Part shown: positions 1-8,718 of the stretch, in pieces
Numbering within the stretch: the first letter of the stretch is position 1
Layout: each line of letters begins with the position of its first letter
Assembly (NCBI GenBank): GCA_019114625.1
Contig: DXFD01000015.1
Location: 1-39,781 of the forward strand
Direction: 5' to 3'
From: Candidatus Borkfalkia faecigallinarum
GTDB taxonomy: Bacteria > Bacillota > Clostridia > Christensenellales > Borkfalkiaceae
Length of the DNA: 39,781 bases
The notes under the pieces: generated by a model
Told to the model about the DNA's origin: nothing
What the model saw: the letters and a program-made list of their open reading frames with translations, nothing else
Database searches by the model: none
Position numbers and translations under genes: made by a program

Positions 1-1569
1 CGCGTCCTTGTTGAGCTTGCAGAACTCGTCCACCGAATGGACGAACTCGTCGATATTCGCCTTCTTGTTGATGGACTCGTCCGAATCGTCCTCGTACATG
101 GCGAGGATGCCGCTGTCGTTGATGACGTCGCGGACCAGCTCGTCCGCGCCCTCCTCCGCGCCCTTGATGACCAGCTCTTTGAGCAGGGCGCCGAAGGCGC
201 GCACCCGCTGCTTGGCGCCGGCGTTGAGGGGGAGCAGGTCGACGTCGAGCACGGCGTCGTACACGGAGAGGTCGTTGTCGGCGGCGTACGCCTCGAGCGT
301 CTCCACCGTCTTGGCGCCGATGCCGCGCTTGGGGACGTTGACGATGCGGGTGACCGCCTCGCTGTCGAAGGGGTTGTTGACCACGCGCAGATAGGCGAGC
401 AGGTCCTTGATCTCCTTGCGCTCGTAGAAGCGGAAGCCCCCGAACACCTTGTACGGGATGCCGTATTTGGCGAACTCCTGCTCGTACGGGCGGGTGAGCG
501 CGTTGATGCGCATGAGCACGGCGATATCCGAAAAGCCGTAGCCCTGCCGCGTGAGGTCGGCGATGGTGCGCGCGGCGAAGAGCGCTTCGTCCGTCTCCGT
601 CTCCGCCTGGTAGTACTTGGGCTCGGCGCCCTCGCCGTTGTCCGTCCAGAGCACTTTGTCCTTGCGGCGGCCGTTGTTGCGGATGACCGCGTTGGCGAGC
701 TTGAGGATATTTTTGGTCGAGCGGTAGTTGCGCTCGAGCTTGTACACTTTGGCCCCGGGGAAATCCTTTTCAAACCCCAAGATGTTCTCGATCTCCGCGC
801 CCCGCCAGCCGTAGATGCTCTGGTCGTCGTCGCCGACGACGAAGAGGTTGCCGTGCACCGCCGCGAGCAGCTTGACGATGGCGTACTGCACGCCGTTCGT
901 GTCCTGGAACTCGTCCACATGGATGTAGCGGAAGCGGCCGGAGAGATATTCGAGCGCCTCCTTGTCCGCCTCGAGCAGGCGCAGCGTCTCGGTGAGCAGG
1001 TCGTCGAAATCGAGCGCGTTGTTCTTTTTGAGGTGGTCGCAGTAGGCGGCGTACACCCGCGCGATGTCGCCGATGCCCTTTTGCTCGGCGTTTTGTTCGG
1101 CGTACTCTTCCGGGCTTTGGCCGAGCATCTTGGCGTTGGCGATGTGGAATTTGATGTTTTTGAGCTGCTTTTCGTCCTCCAGCCCGCATTCGGCGAACGC
1201 CTTCTTGATGACGTTGGCGCGCTCCGTCTCGCTGTAGATGGAGAAGTTTTTTTGGAAGCCGCGGCGGTCGGCGAACTGGCGCAGGATGCGCACGCACATG
1301 CTGTGGATGGTGCACACCCACATGGAGGAAGCGCCGTCGATCATGGCGGAGAGGCGCTCCTTCATCTCGTTGGCGGCCTTGTTGGTGAAGGTGATGGCGA
1401 GGATGGAGGAGGGATAGACCCCCTTCTCCTCGACGAGGTAGGCGATGCGCGAAGTCAGAACGCGCGTCTTGCCGCTGCCCGCGCCCGCCAGCACGAGCAC
1501 GGCGCCCTCGGTGTCCGTCACCGGTTTGATCTGCTCTTCGTTGAGTTTTGCAAGGATTTCGTCGATCAT
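1..1569 (-). CDS. pcrA: ATP-dependent DNA helicase PcrA/UvrD (C-terminus cut by window edge)
   Basis: Minus-strand translation from ATG at 1569: MIDEILAKLNEEQIKPVTDTEGAVLVLAGAGSGKTRVLTSRIAYLVEEKGVYPSSILAITFTNKAANEMKER...; Walker A GAGSGKT, VDEFQDTN, GDDDQSIYGWRGAE. Open to position 1; not in ORF track because it is unterminated. Confidence 0.96.
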   Translation of the reverse strand, partial: MIDEILAKLNEEQIKPVTDTEGAVLVLAGAGSGKTRVLTSRIAYLVEEKGVYPSSILAITFTNKAANEMKERLSAMIDGASSMWVCTIHSMCVRILRQFADRRGFQKNFSIYSETERANVIKKAFAECGLEDEKQLKNIKFHIANAKMLGQSPEEYAEQNAEQKGIGDIARVYAAYCDHLKKNNALDFDDLLTETLRLLEADKEALEYLSGRFRYIHVDEFQDTNGVQYAIVKLLAAVHGNLFVVGDDDQSIYGWRGAEIENILGFEKDFPGAKVYKLERNYRSTKNILKLANAVIRNNGRRKDKVLWTDNGEGAEPKYYQAETETDEALFAARTIADLTRQGYGFSDIAVLMRINALTRPYEQEFAKYGIPYKVFGGFRFYERKEIKDLLAYLRVVNNPFDSEAVTRIVNVPKRGIGAKTVETLEAYAADNDLSVYDAVLDVDLLPLNAGAKQRVRAFGALLKELVIKGAEEGADELVRDVINDSGILAMYEDDSDESINKKANIDEFVHSVDEFCKLNKDA

Positions 1570-1575
1570 CGTAAA

Positions 1576-1680
1576 AAATTCCGCCGCGCGCGGGCACGCC
1601 CGCGCGCGGAAAAGTCCCCTTCCCGAAGTCGTTGTTTGTCTGTATTTATTATACCACATCCGCCGCCGTACGGCAAGCCT
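1576..1680 (-). promoter_or_regulatory. pcrA promoter (TTGCCG-N17-TATAAT) and 5'UTR with GC palindrome
   Basis: Minus strand TTGCCGTACGGCGGCGGATGTGGTATAATAAATAC, then perfect hairpin CCGCGCGCGGGC-GT-GCCCGCGCGCGG (1584-1609) followed by a T-run just before the ATG. Confidence 0.6.
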
Positions 1681-1848
1681 TTTGTTCGCCCGCTGGGGCG
1701 GCAAAAGGCGCCTCTGCGGCGCCTTTTCTCCCGCGGCCGTCCCCCGCCGCCGCTCTGCCCTTGTCCGCGCCGCCTTGTCCGCGGGCGCCGTTTCCGTTTT
1801 CCTCGCCGCGCCGCCTTGTCCGCGGGCGCCGTTCGTTTTGCCCGCCGT

Positions 1849-2247
1849 TTAGCCGCGGCCCTCGTACTCGCACTCCTTGCGGTAGCGCTCGAGCGCCTTC
1901 AGGTACCGCTCGGACAGCGTGAGGGTGTAGCGCTGCTTCTCTTCATAGGAAAGTTTGTCGAACACGGCGCGGTCGGTCAGGCGGCCGATCGCGTCGGAGA
2001 CCTCTCCCTCCTTGACGAGGATGGCCTTGACCTTCTCGTAGAAGGCGTCGTCGTCGCCGCCCTTGATGGTGCAGGTGACCTTGCCCGCAAAGTAGTGCCC
2101 GGCGCGGCTCTCGCTGACGCCGGCGCGGCGGGCGCGCTCGCGCTCGTCCGCCCATTCGTCCTTGCAGTTTTCCCAAAAGCCGCTCTTTAACCGGTTTTTC
2201 GCCTCTTTCGCGATGCTTTTGAAACTTTTCGGCTGATTTTTCGACAT
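1849..2247 (-). CDS. conserved hypothetical protein (~132 aa, charged, cytoplasmic)
   Basis: MSKNQPKSFKSIAKEAKNRLKSGFWENCKDEW...; start chosen at MSKNQ. Lies directly downstream of the rpsU terminator. Confidence 0.7.
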   Translation of the reverse strand: MSKNQPKSFKSIAKEAKNRLKSGFWENCKDEWADERERARRAGVSESRAGHYFAGKVTCTIKGGDDDAFYEKVKAILVKEGEVSDAIGRLTDRAVFDKLSYEEKQRYTLTLSERYLKALERYRKECEYEGRG

Positions 2248-2278
2248 AACGCCTCCGCAAACGACAAATTTCGAGCAA

Positions 2279-2316
2279 ACAAAAAGCCCGCTATTTTTCA
2301 ATAACAGGCTTTTGTG
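2279..2316 (-). terminator. rho-independent terminator of rpsU
   Basis: Minus strand AAAAGCCTGTTATTGAAAAATAGCGGGCTTTTTGTTTG, stem-loop plus T-run. Confidence 0.75.
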
Positions 2317-2322
2317 TTTCCG

Positions 2323-2502
2323 TTAGTTTTTCGAACTTCTCTTACGAGCAGCTTCCGACTTCTTCTTCTTGCGCACGGAAGGCTTTTCGTAATGCTCTTT
2401 CCGCCGAAGATCGCCGATAATGCCGTCGCGCGAGCACTTTCTCTTGAAACGGCGCAGTGCGCTGTCGATAGACTCGTTCTCTCCGACCCTGATCGTGGAC
2501 AT
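2323..2502 (-). CDS. rpsU: 30S ribosomal protein S21
   Basis: Minus strand [59 protein letters not shown] (59 aa). Typical S21 with basic C-tail; SD AGAGAGGA before ATG. Missed by ORF track for length. Confidence 0.96.
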   Translation of the reverse strand: MSTIRVGENESIDSALRRFKRKCSRDGIIGDLRRKEHYEKPSVRKKKKSEAARKRSSKN

Positions 2503-2547
2503 TCCTCTCTACCCTCCTTCGCCTGAAGCACTTAATCGAACATATTT

Positions 2548-2576
2548 ATTTTAATATAAAGGGGCGCTTCTGTCAA
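2548..2576 (-). promoter_or_regulatory. sigma-A type promoter for rpsU
   Basis: Minus strand TTGACA (2576-2571) - N17 - TAAAAT (2553-2548). Confidence 0.75.
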
Positions 2577-2649
2577 GCCATTTCCGCGGCGTCGCGAAAA
2601 ATTTTTTGGGCGCGGCAACATTTTCCTGTATGACAAAACGTCTGCTTCC

Positions 2650-2678
2650 TTGACAAACGCATGGGCAAAGGCTATAAT
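2650..2678 (+). promoter_or_regulatory. consensus sigma-A promoter for 2755..4002
   Basis: TTGACA (2650-2655) - 17 nt - TATAAT (2673-2678), divergent to the rpsU promoter. Confidence 0.85.
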
Positions 2679-2754
2679 GTTTTCGAAACGAAAGAGCCGA
2701 TGCTCATTCCATCTTACGTTTCCCCGCCGACGGGCGGGCTACGGAGTTCTATCT

Positions 2755-4002
2755 ATGGAAACGGAAACCAATCGGACCGCCGACGGCCGCGCCGCCGCGC
2801 GGCAGGCGGAAGCGGCTTTGCAGCAAAAGCTCGTCTGGCCCAACATCGCCATCCTCGTGATCGCGCTGACGGCGGGGCTTGCGCTGCTGTTCGGGCCGTG
2901 GCTGGACCTGCGCGTCAAGATCGACGCGCCGCTCGTGCAGGAAGTGCTGGAGACGGCCGACCTCGGCGACGATGCGGACATCGCGCAGTTCGTGCTCAAA
3001 GACGTGCAGGCGGAGGTGCGCGTCTCGCTGACCCCCGCCACCCTCCTGCAGGCGGGGACGGCATCCGACCGCGGCGGCCTGCGCGAGCTGGTCAACTACG
3101 CCCTGCGCGACGTGACCGAAACGGTCGCGCAGATCGGCAAGCAGGTGCTGCCCGCCGCGATCACGCTGGCGGTCGCCGAATCGATCACCCTGCCCGAGGG
3201 CATGAGTTACGAGGACCTGGACACGACCGTCTTTAACGAGACCATCGAGCTGTTGGACGAGCAGAAGCCGGAGGAGGCGAAGCAGTCCTTCCTGGCGGCG
3301 GTGGACACGTTCGCGAGCGAATCGCTGGATACGGAGATCGACGAGGAGACGCGCGCCGAGATCGAGGACATCTACGACGAAGCGATCGGCCTGATGACGG
3401 TGGACGGCGAATTTTCCTTTGCCCGCCTGCCCGACGCGGCGCAGGTGCTGCTGGATAAATATTCGGGCGGACAGGCGAGCCTGCCCGGCGTCCGCGCGCG
3501 CGGCGCGCGAGAATACACGGCCGGTTTTGCGGAAGGAGAGGCGGAGAGCGGCGACACGCTGCTCGAGATCCTCGAGGACCCCGGCCGCTATGTGGACGAA
3601 CTGGACGACGAGACGGTCGCCCTGCTCATGCAGGGATGTCTGATCGCCGCCGTCGCGATGATTGCCCTGGCGTCCGTCTGGCTGATCCTCGCCCTCTTCG
3701 CCCTCGTGCACATCTTCACCCCCAACAAAAAGGTGGCGATGTGGTATGTGAAGCTGCTCGGGCTGCTGCCCTTCCTGCTGTTCGTGGCGCTGCCCCTCCT
3801 CGCGCTCGCCGTGCTGCCCGCTTTCGTGCCGTCCATGCCCGCCATCGCGGCGGCATTCCTCGGCATGACCGTCGTCGCGGCGGTGTGCTATGTGGCGCTG
3901 TGGCTGATCTCCATCTTCTGGTGCCACCCCATCCGCGAACGCATCGAGGCCGCGCGCGAAAAGCAAGCGTATGCCGCCCGCGAAGCGCGTGAAGCCAACT
4001 GA
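2755..4002 (+). CDS. integral membrane protein with large extracytoplasmic loop, unknown function
   Basis: METETNRTADGRAAARQAEAALQQKLVWPNIAILVIALTAGLALLFGPWLDL... N-terminal TM, ~270-aa soluble segment, then three C-terminal TMs. The track start at 2650 lies in the promoter, so ATG 2755 is preferred. Confidence 0.8.
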   Translation: METETNRTADGRAAARQAEAALQQKLVWPNIAILVIALTAGLALLFGPWLDLRVKIDAPLVQEVLETADLGDDADIAQFVLKDVQAEVRVSLTPATLLQAGTASDRGGLRELVNYALRDVTETVAQIGKQVLPAAITLAVAESITLPEGMSYEDLDTTVFNETIELLDEQKPEEAKQSFLAAVDTFASESLDTEIDEETRAEIEDIYDEAIGLMTVDGEFSFARLPDAAQVLLDKYSGGQASLPGVRARGAREYTAGFAEGEAESGDTLLEILEDPGRYVDELDDETVALLMQGCLIAAVAMIALASVWLILALFALVHIFTPNKKVAMWYVKLLGLLPFLLFVALPLLALAVLPAFVPSMPAIAAAFLGMTVVAAVCYVALWLISIFWCHPIRERIEAAREKQAYAAREAREAN

Positions 4003-4018
4003 ATTTTTGCCCATAACG

Positions 4019-4054
4019 AAGCAGCCCGCACCGATCGGTGCGGGCTGCTTTTTT
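4019..4054 (+). terminator. rho-independent terminator
   Basis: AGCAGCCCGCACC GATC GGTGCGGGCTGCT TTTTT, perfect stem. Confidence 0.92.
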
Positions 4055-4106
4055 GCCCTGCGTGCCTCTCCCCCGCCGACGGCGGGGATCTTTTGCGGGA
4101 GGGGTG

Positions 4107-4760
4107 TCACTTTTCGTCGAGGTCGAGATAGGCCACGGGGTCGATGCTCTCGCCGTCGAGCGTGACCGCAAAGTGCAGGTGCTCGCCCTCGTTGTACTCG
4201 TTGCCCATCGCGTCCGCCGCGGCGGACACGGTGCCGATCAGGTCGCCGCGCTCGATGCTGCCGCCCACGCGCAGGCTGTCCGCCACGTCGATGGACGCGT
4301 ACTCGCTTTTCAGGCCGTTGCCGTGGTCGATGACGACCTTGCCGCCCTCGAGCAGGGTGTCGGTGATGCTCTCCACCCGCCCGCCGTACGCCGCCGTCAC
4401 CGACGTGCCCGCAGGGGCCTTGAAGTCGACGCCCGTGTGCAGGTTGTAGCGGTCGAGCGTGGAGTTGTACCAGAAGGTGTACCCCGTGCCGACCGTCGCG
4501 CCCTGCACGGGCAGGGCGAAGATCACCTCGGTGCTGCCCGGCTCTTCCGGCTCGCCGTCCGCGTCGTCATCGTCGGACGGATCCTCCTCGACGGGGCCGC
4601 CCGGATCGTCCGCCACGCCCGGTTCGCGCGGGACGGTGAAGAATACCGTCAGCACGATCGCCGCCGCGACGAGCAGCGCGCCCGCCGCGATCAGCGCGGT
4701 GTACAGCGCCCTGCGCCTGACTTTGACCGGCGAATCTGCCGGGGTCTTGTGTTCGTTCAT
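4107..4760 (-). CDS. M23 family metallopeptidase with N-terminal TM; SpoIIQ-like by architecture
   Basis: MNEHKTPADSPVKVRRRALYTALIAAGALLVAAAIVLTVFFTVP...; LytM motifs HTGVD and HLH (GEHLHFAV) intact. Confidence 0.85.
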   Translation of the reverse strand: MNEHKTPADSPVKVRRRALYTALIAAGALLVAAAIVLTVFFTVPREPGVADDPGGPVEEDPSDDDDADGEPEEPGSTEVIFALPVQGATVGTGYTFWYNSTLDRYNLHTGVDFKAPAGTSVTAAYGGRVESITDTLLEGGKVVIDHGNGLKSEYASIDVADSLRVGGSIERGDLIGTVSAAADAMGNEYNEGEHLHFAVTLDGESIDPVAYLDLDEK

Positions 4761-4864
4761 TGCAGTTCCTCCGCTGATTTTTTTGTTGTCTGTCCGATTT
4801 TTGACAGTCCGACGCTTTTTATACCTGCCTTTCCAAAAATTTTCGGAAAAGTCGGCGCAAAAGC

Positions 4865-5299
4865 TCAATACCCGCCGAAGATGAGCGGCGTGCCGACGGC
4901 GGCGCTCTCCCCCCGCACCGCGACGTGCAGGTTGACCCGCCGCCCGTCCAGCCACACCCCGCCGCCGAGCGCGGGCGCGCGGTAATAGTAGTTGACCACG
5001 TCCCCCACCCGCTCGGCAAAGAGCAGCGCCGCGCCGTACCGCTCGGCTTGGGCGAAGGCGTCCGCGGCGTCGGCGTAAAAGGCGCTCTCCCCCGTCCGAT
5101 CGGCGAGGGACGCGCGGACGGCACCCGCCTCCGCCGCCGAGGCGGAATAGATGACCGCCTGCGAGGAGGCGGAGCGCGCATAGAAGAGGTAACTGTCCGC
5201 CCCCGCAAAGAGGGGCGCGCCGCCGAGAAGCCGGGGCAGGAGCAGCAGCGCCAGCGAGAGCAACGCCGCCAGGGACGCCGCCAAAAAACGTCGGATCAT
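4865..5299 (-). CDS. small secreted/membrane-anchored protein, possibly YwmB-like
   Basis: MIRRFLAASLAALLSLALLLLPRLLGG...VNYYYRAPALGGGVWLDGRRVNLHVAVRGESAAVGTPLIFGGY*; N-terminal hydrophobic segment. Family assignment is only a resemblance (…NLHVAVR…VGTPLI..GY). Confidence 0.6.
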   Translation of the reverse strand: MIRRFLAASLAALLSLALLLLPRLLGGAPLFAGADSYLFYARSASSQAVIYSASAAEAGAVRASLADRTGESAFYADAADAFAQAERYGAALLFAERVGDVVNYYYRAPALGGGVWLDGRRVNLHVAVRGESAAVGTPLIFGGY

Positions 5300-5301
5300 A
5301 C

Positions 5302-5336
5302 AAAAAAACGCCTCCGTGATTGTTCGGAGACGTTTA
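5302..5336 (-). terminator. terminator-type hairpin between tsaD and the downstream gene
   Basis: Minus strand AAACGTCTCCG AACAATCA CGGAGGCGTTTTTTT ending 2 nt before the next ATG. Confidence 0.75.
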
Positions 5337-5484
5337 TCGCCTGTTTTTTGAACTTTTATACCGCGCGGCCCCTTTTGCGGCGGGATGCGCACGTTTTCTG
5401 CCGCCGCGCCGCCCGATGCAAGAGGAACGCCCGCCCGTACGGCCCGGCGGAAGGAACGCCCGCGGCTCCCGATGAAGGAAGAGC

Positions 5485-6543
5485 CTACTGTTTGCCCTTC
5501 TTCCCCAACGGGATATGCGCGCAGGCGTTGACGGTGAGGTCGGCGAAGTTGCCGGCGCGGTACTGCATCAGCCCCTCGGCGGCGATCATGGCGGCGTTGT
5601 CGGTGCAGTACTTCTTTTCGGGGAGGACGAGGCGGATGCCCGCGCGCGCGCAGCGCTCGGCCAGCAGGGCGCGCAGATAGCCGTTGGCGACGACGCCGCC
5701 GCCCGCGGCGACCGTCTTGCACCCCTTTTGCAGCGCCGCCTCCACCGCGCTGTCGGCGAGCACGCCGCACGCCGCGCTCTGGAAGGACGCCGCCACGTCC
5801 GCGCGCGGGATGCTCTCCCCTTTCTGCGCGCAGTTGTGGCAGTAGTTGATGACCGCCGTTTTGAGGCCGCTGTACGAAAAGTCGAACCCGTTCCCGCGGA
5901 ACATCTTGGGGAAGGGGATGTTCGCTTCCCCCTCGCGCGCGAGCTTTTCCACGTTCGGGCCGCCGGGATAGGGCAGGCCGAGCACGCGGGCGGCCTTGTC
6001 GAACGCCTCGCCCGCGGCGTCGTCGCGCGTGGAGCCGAGGATCTCGGACTCGGTATAGGACTTCGTGTACAGCACGGCGGTATGCCCGCCCGAGGCGAGC
6101 AGGGTGATGAAAGGCGGCTCGAGCGAAGTGTCCGCCAGATACGCCGCCGCCATGTGGCCGCGGATGTGGTTGACCGCGATGAGCGGCACGCCCAGCGCGA
6201 AGGCGAACGACTTGGCAAAGGACAGCCCGACCAGGAGCGCGCCCAAAAGCCCCGCGCCGTAGGTGACGGCGACCGCGTCGATCTCTTCCTTTTCGATGCC
6301 CGCCTCGCGGACGGCGGCGAGCACCGCCTCGTCCACGACGTCGACGTGCGCGCGGGAGGCGATCTCCGGGACGACGCCGCCGTATTTGGCCTGCTCGGCG
6401 GCGGAAGAGCGCACGACGTTGGAAAGGATCGTGCGGCCGCGCAGGACGGCGGCGGCCGTCTCGTCGCACGAGCTTTCGATGCCCAGGATGACCGGCTCGG
6501 CGGCGCGGGGGCGCGCGGCGGCGCGTTCGGCATAAGTGTGCAT
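5485..6543 (-). CDS. tsaD: tRNA N6-adenosine threonylcarbamoyltransferase
   Basis: MHTYAERAAARPRAAEPVILGIESSCDETAAAVL...NHIRGHMAAAYL...LLASGGHTAVLY... hallmark TsaD/Gcp motifs; SD AAGGAGAGAGAT before ATG. Confidence 0.97.
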   Translation of the reverse strand: MHTYAERAAARPRAAEPVILGIESSCDETAAAVLRGRTILSNVVRSSAAEQAKYGGVVPEIASRAHVDVVDEAVLAAVREAGIEKEEIDAVAVTYGAGLLGALLVGLSFAKSFAFALGVPLIAVNHIRGHMAAAYLADTSLEPPFITLLASGGHTAVLYTKSYTESEILGSTRDDAAGEAFDKAARVLGLPYPGGPNVEKLAREGEANIPFPKMFRGNGFDFSYSGLKTAVINYCHNCAQKGESIPRADVAASFQSAACGVLADSAVEAALQKGCKTVAAGGGVVANGYLRALLAERCARAGIRLVLPEKKYCTDNAAMIAAEGLMQYRAGNFADLTVNACAHIPLGKKGKQ

Positions 6544-6601
6544 ATCTCTCTCCTTATTCTTCGGCGATGCGCCCCGTTCCTTCCCGAACGGCGGGCGCGC
6601 A

Positions 6602-6672
6602 GCCGCACTCGGCGGCGGGATGGCGGCGGGGGCGACCAAATCAATGCCCGCGCCGCACTCGGCGGCGGGATG
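6602..6672. repeat. 21-bp direct repeat GCCGCACTCGGCGGCGGGATG (2 copies, 50-bp period)
   Basis: Copies at 6602-6622 and 6652-6672, intergenic. Confidence 0.85.
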
Positions 6673-6774
6673 GGCGGCAAGCCGCCCGAAGCGCGCGGCA
6701 GAGGGTGCGGCGCCCTCCGCCGCGATGGCGCGGCGCGCGGCAGGCGTGCCGCGCGCCGCTTCCCATACAGGATC

Positions 6775-7416
6775 TTACTTTTGCAGCCGCTCCTTGACGG
6801 CCTTCGGGATGCGGTCGTACACGACGACGCGCCCGTCCCCGCCGAACAGCTGTTCAAAGCCCGGCTTATACAACTCGTGGATGTACTCGGAAATGTAGAA
6901 ACTGCCCGCGAAGTCGGACTCGTACAGCTCGCGCAGCAAATCAAAGTCGAGCGGGGCGGACGCGATGACGTCCTTGCGGAACACGGCGCAGGTGTTCGAG
7001 CGGGTGTCGCAGATGTCCAGCTCCTCCTCGACGCCCTCGCGGCGGCGCAGCAGCACGAGCGCGGGCAACGGGAGCGGCCCGTTCTGCCCCGCGAAGGTGA
7101 CGGGGGTAAAGCCCTTCCAGCGGCGGTATTCGTCATAGATGCAGAGGACGGCGGCGCCGATCTCCCCGGCGGGGATGCGGCGGGGCAGCCCCGCGCGGCG
7201 ATAGACGAAATCCTTGCCGCGGAAGCCGCAGCGCGCAAACACGGCGAACTGCGGGAGCACGGCGAGCAGGACCCCCGCCGCGGCGACGGCGGCGCCCAAG
7301 CCGACCGGCTCGACGCTGCAAGCCCCGAATACGCCGACGGCGGCAAGGATGCCGCCGAGAACGAGGAAGAGCGCCATGTCCGAGCGGCGCCGATATTTTT
7401 GGTAGTACCGTTTCAT
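6775..7416 (-). CDS. hypothetical protein with two N-terminal TM segments
   Basis: MKRYYQKYRRRSDMALFLVLGGILAAVGVFGACSVEPVGLGAAVAAAGVLLAVLPQFAVF...; PH-domain-like membrane protein layout; family uncertain. Confidence 0.7.
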   Translation of the reverse strand: MKRYYQKYRRRSDMALFLVLGGILAAVGVFGACSVEPVGLGAAVAAAGVLLAVLPQFAVFARCGFRGKDFVYRRAGLPRRIPAGEIGAAVLCIYDEYRRWKGFTPVTFAGQNGPLPLPALVLLRRREGVEEELDICDTRSNTCAVFRKDVIASAPLDFDLLRELYESDFAGSFYISEYIHELYKPGFEQLFGGDGRVVVYDRIPKAVKERLQK

Positions 7417-7436
7417 ATCCTTTTGCACGCGGAGCC

Positions 7437-8534
7437 TCAGCTCTTTTTGAGGTAATCGATGATGAAGGGCTGGATGTCGCCGTCCATCACCGCCTGGATG
7501 TTGCCCGTCTCGCAGCCGGTGCGGTGGTCCTTGACGAGGGTGTACGGGCAGAATACGTACGAGCGGATCTGGCTGCCCCACTCGATCTTTTTGATCTCGC
7601 CCTTCAAGTTCTGTTCGTTGGCGAGGCGCTCGTTCTCTTTGAGTTCGATCAGCTTGGAGCGCAGCATCTTCATCGCCATCTCGCGGTTCTGGATCTGCGA
7701 ACGCTCGTTCTGGCAGGAGACGACGATGCCCGTCGGGATATGCTGGATGCGGATGGCCGACTCCGTCTTGTTGATGTGCTGGCCGCCCGCGCCGGAAGAG
7801 CGGAAGGTGGTCACCTTCAGATCCTCGGGGCGGATCTCCACGTCCCCGTCGTCCTCGATCTCGGGCATGACCTCGAGCGCGGCGAAGGAGGTCTGGCGGC
7901 GTTTGTTCGCGTCGAAGGGGGAGATGCGCACCAGGCGGTGCACGCCGCTCTCCGCCTTGAGGTAGCCGTAGGCGTTTTCTCCCTCGATCTTGAAGTCGAC
8001 GCTCTTGATGCCCGCCTCGTCGCCGTCTAAGCGGTCGAGCTCGGTCACCTTATAGCCGCTGCGCTCGGCGAAGCGCGTGTACATGCGGTAGAGCATGGAG
8101 ACCCAATCGCAGCTTTCCGTGCCGCCCGCGCCCGCGTGCAGCGAGAGCAGCGCGTTGTAGCTGTCGTACTTGCCGCGCAGCAGCGAGCGGATGCGCATAT
8201 CCTCAAGGTCGGCCTCCGCCGTCGCGAGCAGGCTGTCCAGCTCGGGGATGAGCTCCTCCTCGCCCGTCTCCTCGATGAGGTCGATGACCTCGTTCACCTC
8301 TTCGAGCGCCTTTTTGCCCTTGTCGTACGAGTCGACCTTGCCCTCGATGGCAGAGATCTCCCGCCCCAGCTTTGCAGAGCGCTCGAGGTCTTGCCAGACC
8401 TCCGGCTTTTCCTGCTCCACTTTCAGCTGCGCCAGCTGTTCGCGCAAAATATCGATGTCCAGCGCCTCTTTCGTCTCCGCAAGCGTGTCGGAGAGCAGCT
8501 TGGCGCGCATCCTGTAATCGTCTGCCTTAAACAT
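7437..8534 (-). CDS. prfB: peptide chain release factor 2
   Basis: GAGGTESCDW, SPF motif (RISPFDANKRRQTSFAA), GGQ motif (RSSGAGGQHINKTESAIRI). Single uninterrupted frame. Confidence 0.97.
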   Translation of the reverse strand: MFKADDYRMRAKLLSDTLAETKEALDIDILREQLAQLKVEQEKPEVWQDLERSAKLGREISAIEGKVDSYDKGKKALEEVNEVIDLIEETGEEELIPELDSLLATAEADLEDMRIRSLLRGKYDSYNALLSLHAGAGGTESCDWVSMLYRMYTRFAERSGYKVTELDRLDGDEAGIKSVDFKIEGENAYGYLKAESGVHRLVRISPFDANKRRQTSFAALEVMPEIEDDGDVEIRPEDLKVTTFRSSGAGGQHINKTESAIRIQHIPTGIVVSCQNERSQIQNREMAMKMLRSKLIELKENERLANEQNLKGEIKKIEWGSQIRSYVFCPYTLVKDHRTGCETGNIQAVMDGDIQPFIIDYLKKS

Positions 8535-8556
8535 AAACACCTCTCTAAGTCCTACG

Positions 8557-8586
8557 ATTATACCATAAAGAGGAAGAGCTTGTCAA
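8557..8586 (-). promoter_or_regulatory. prfB promoter
   Basis: Minus strand TTGACA - N18 - TATAAT. Confidence 0.75.
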
Positions 8587-8660
8587 TAAAAGTTCGCGGC
8601 GGGAACGCGGGCACGAATGCGGGCGCGCATTTTTCGCGCCCGAACGGCCTCTTTCATTGC

Positions 8661-8697
8661 AAAAAACAAGGAGCCGGGCCCGACTCCTGTTTTTCAT
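8661..8697 (-). terminator. rho-independent terminator of the 8719..9276 gene
   Basis: Minus strand AACAGGAGTCGGGCCCGGCTCCTTGTTTTTT. Confidence 0.8.
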
Positions 8698-8718
8698 GAT
8701 AAGATCCTCCTTTTTTCT

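Noticed and set aside
770-1597. 275-aa minus ORF in pcrA region
   Set aside because: Out-of-frame with the real PcrA translation; reads as R/Q/H-rich frame-shifted shadow.
37-2190. 717-aa plus-strand ORF and similar long plus ORFs at 5515-7455, 9944-11242, 11824-14130, 27699-30086, 31548-33536
   Set aside because: Antisense to convincingly identified genes; composition typical of shadow ORFs, spanning gene boundaries and terminators.
4865-6469. 534-aa minus ORF fusing out-of-frame tsaD sequence to MIRRFLAAS... protein
   Set aside because: Most of it is a shadow of tsaD in another frame; only the last 144 codons from ATG 5299 look real.
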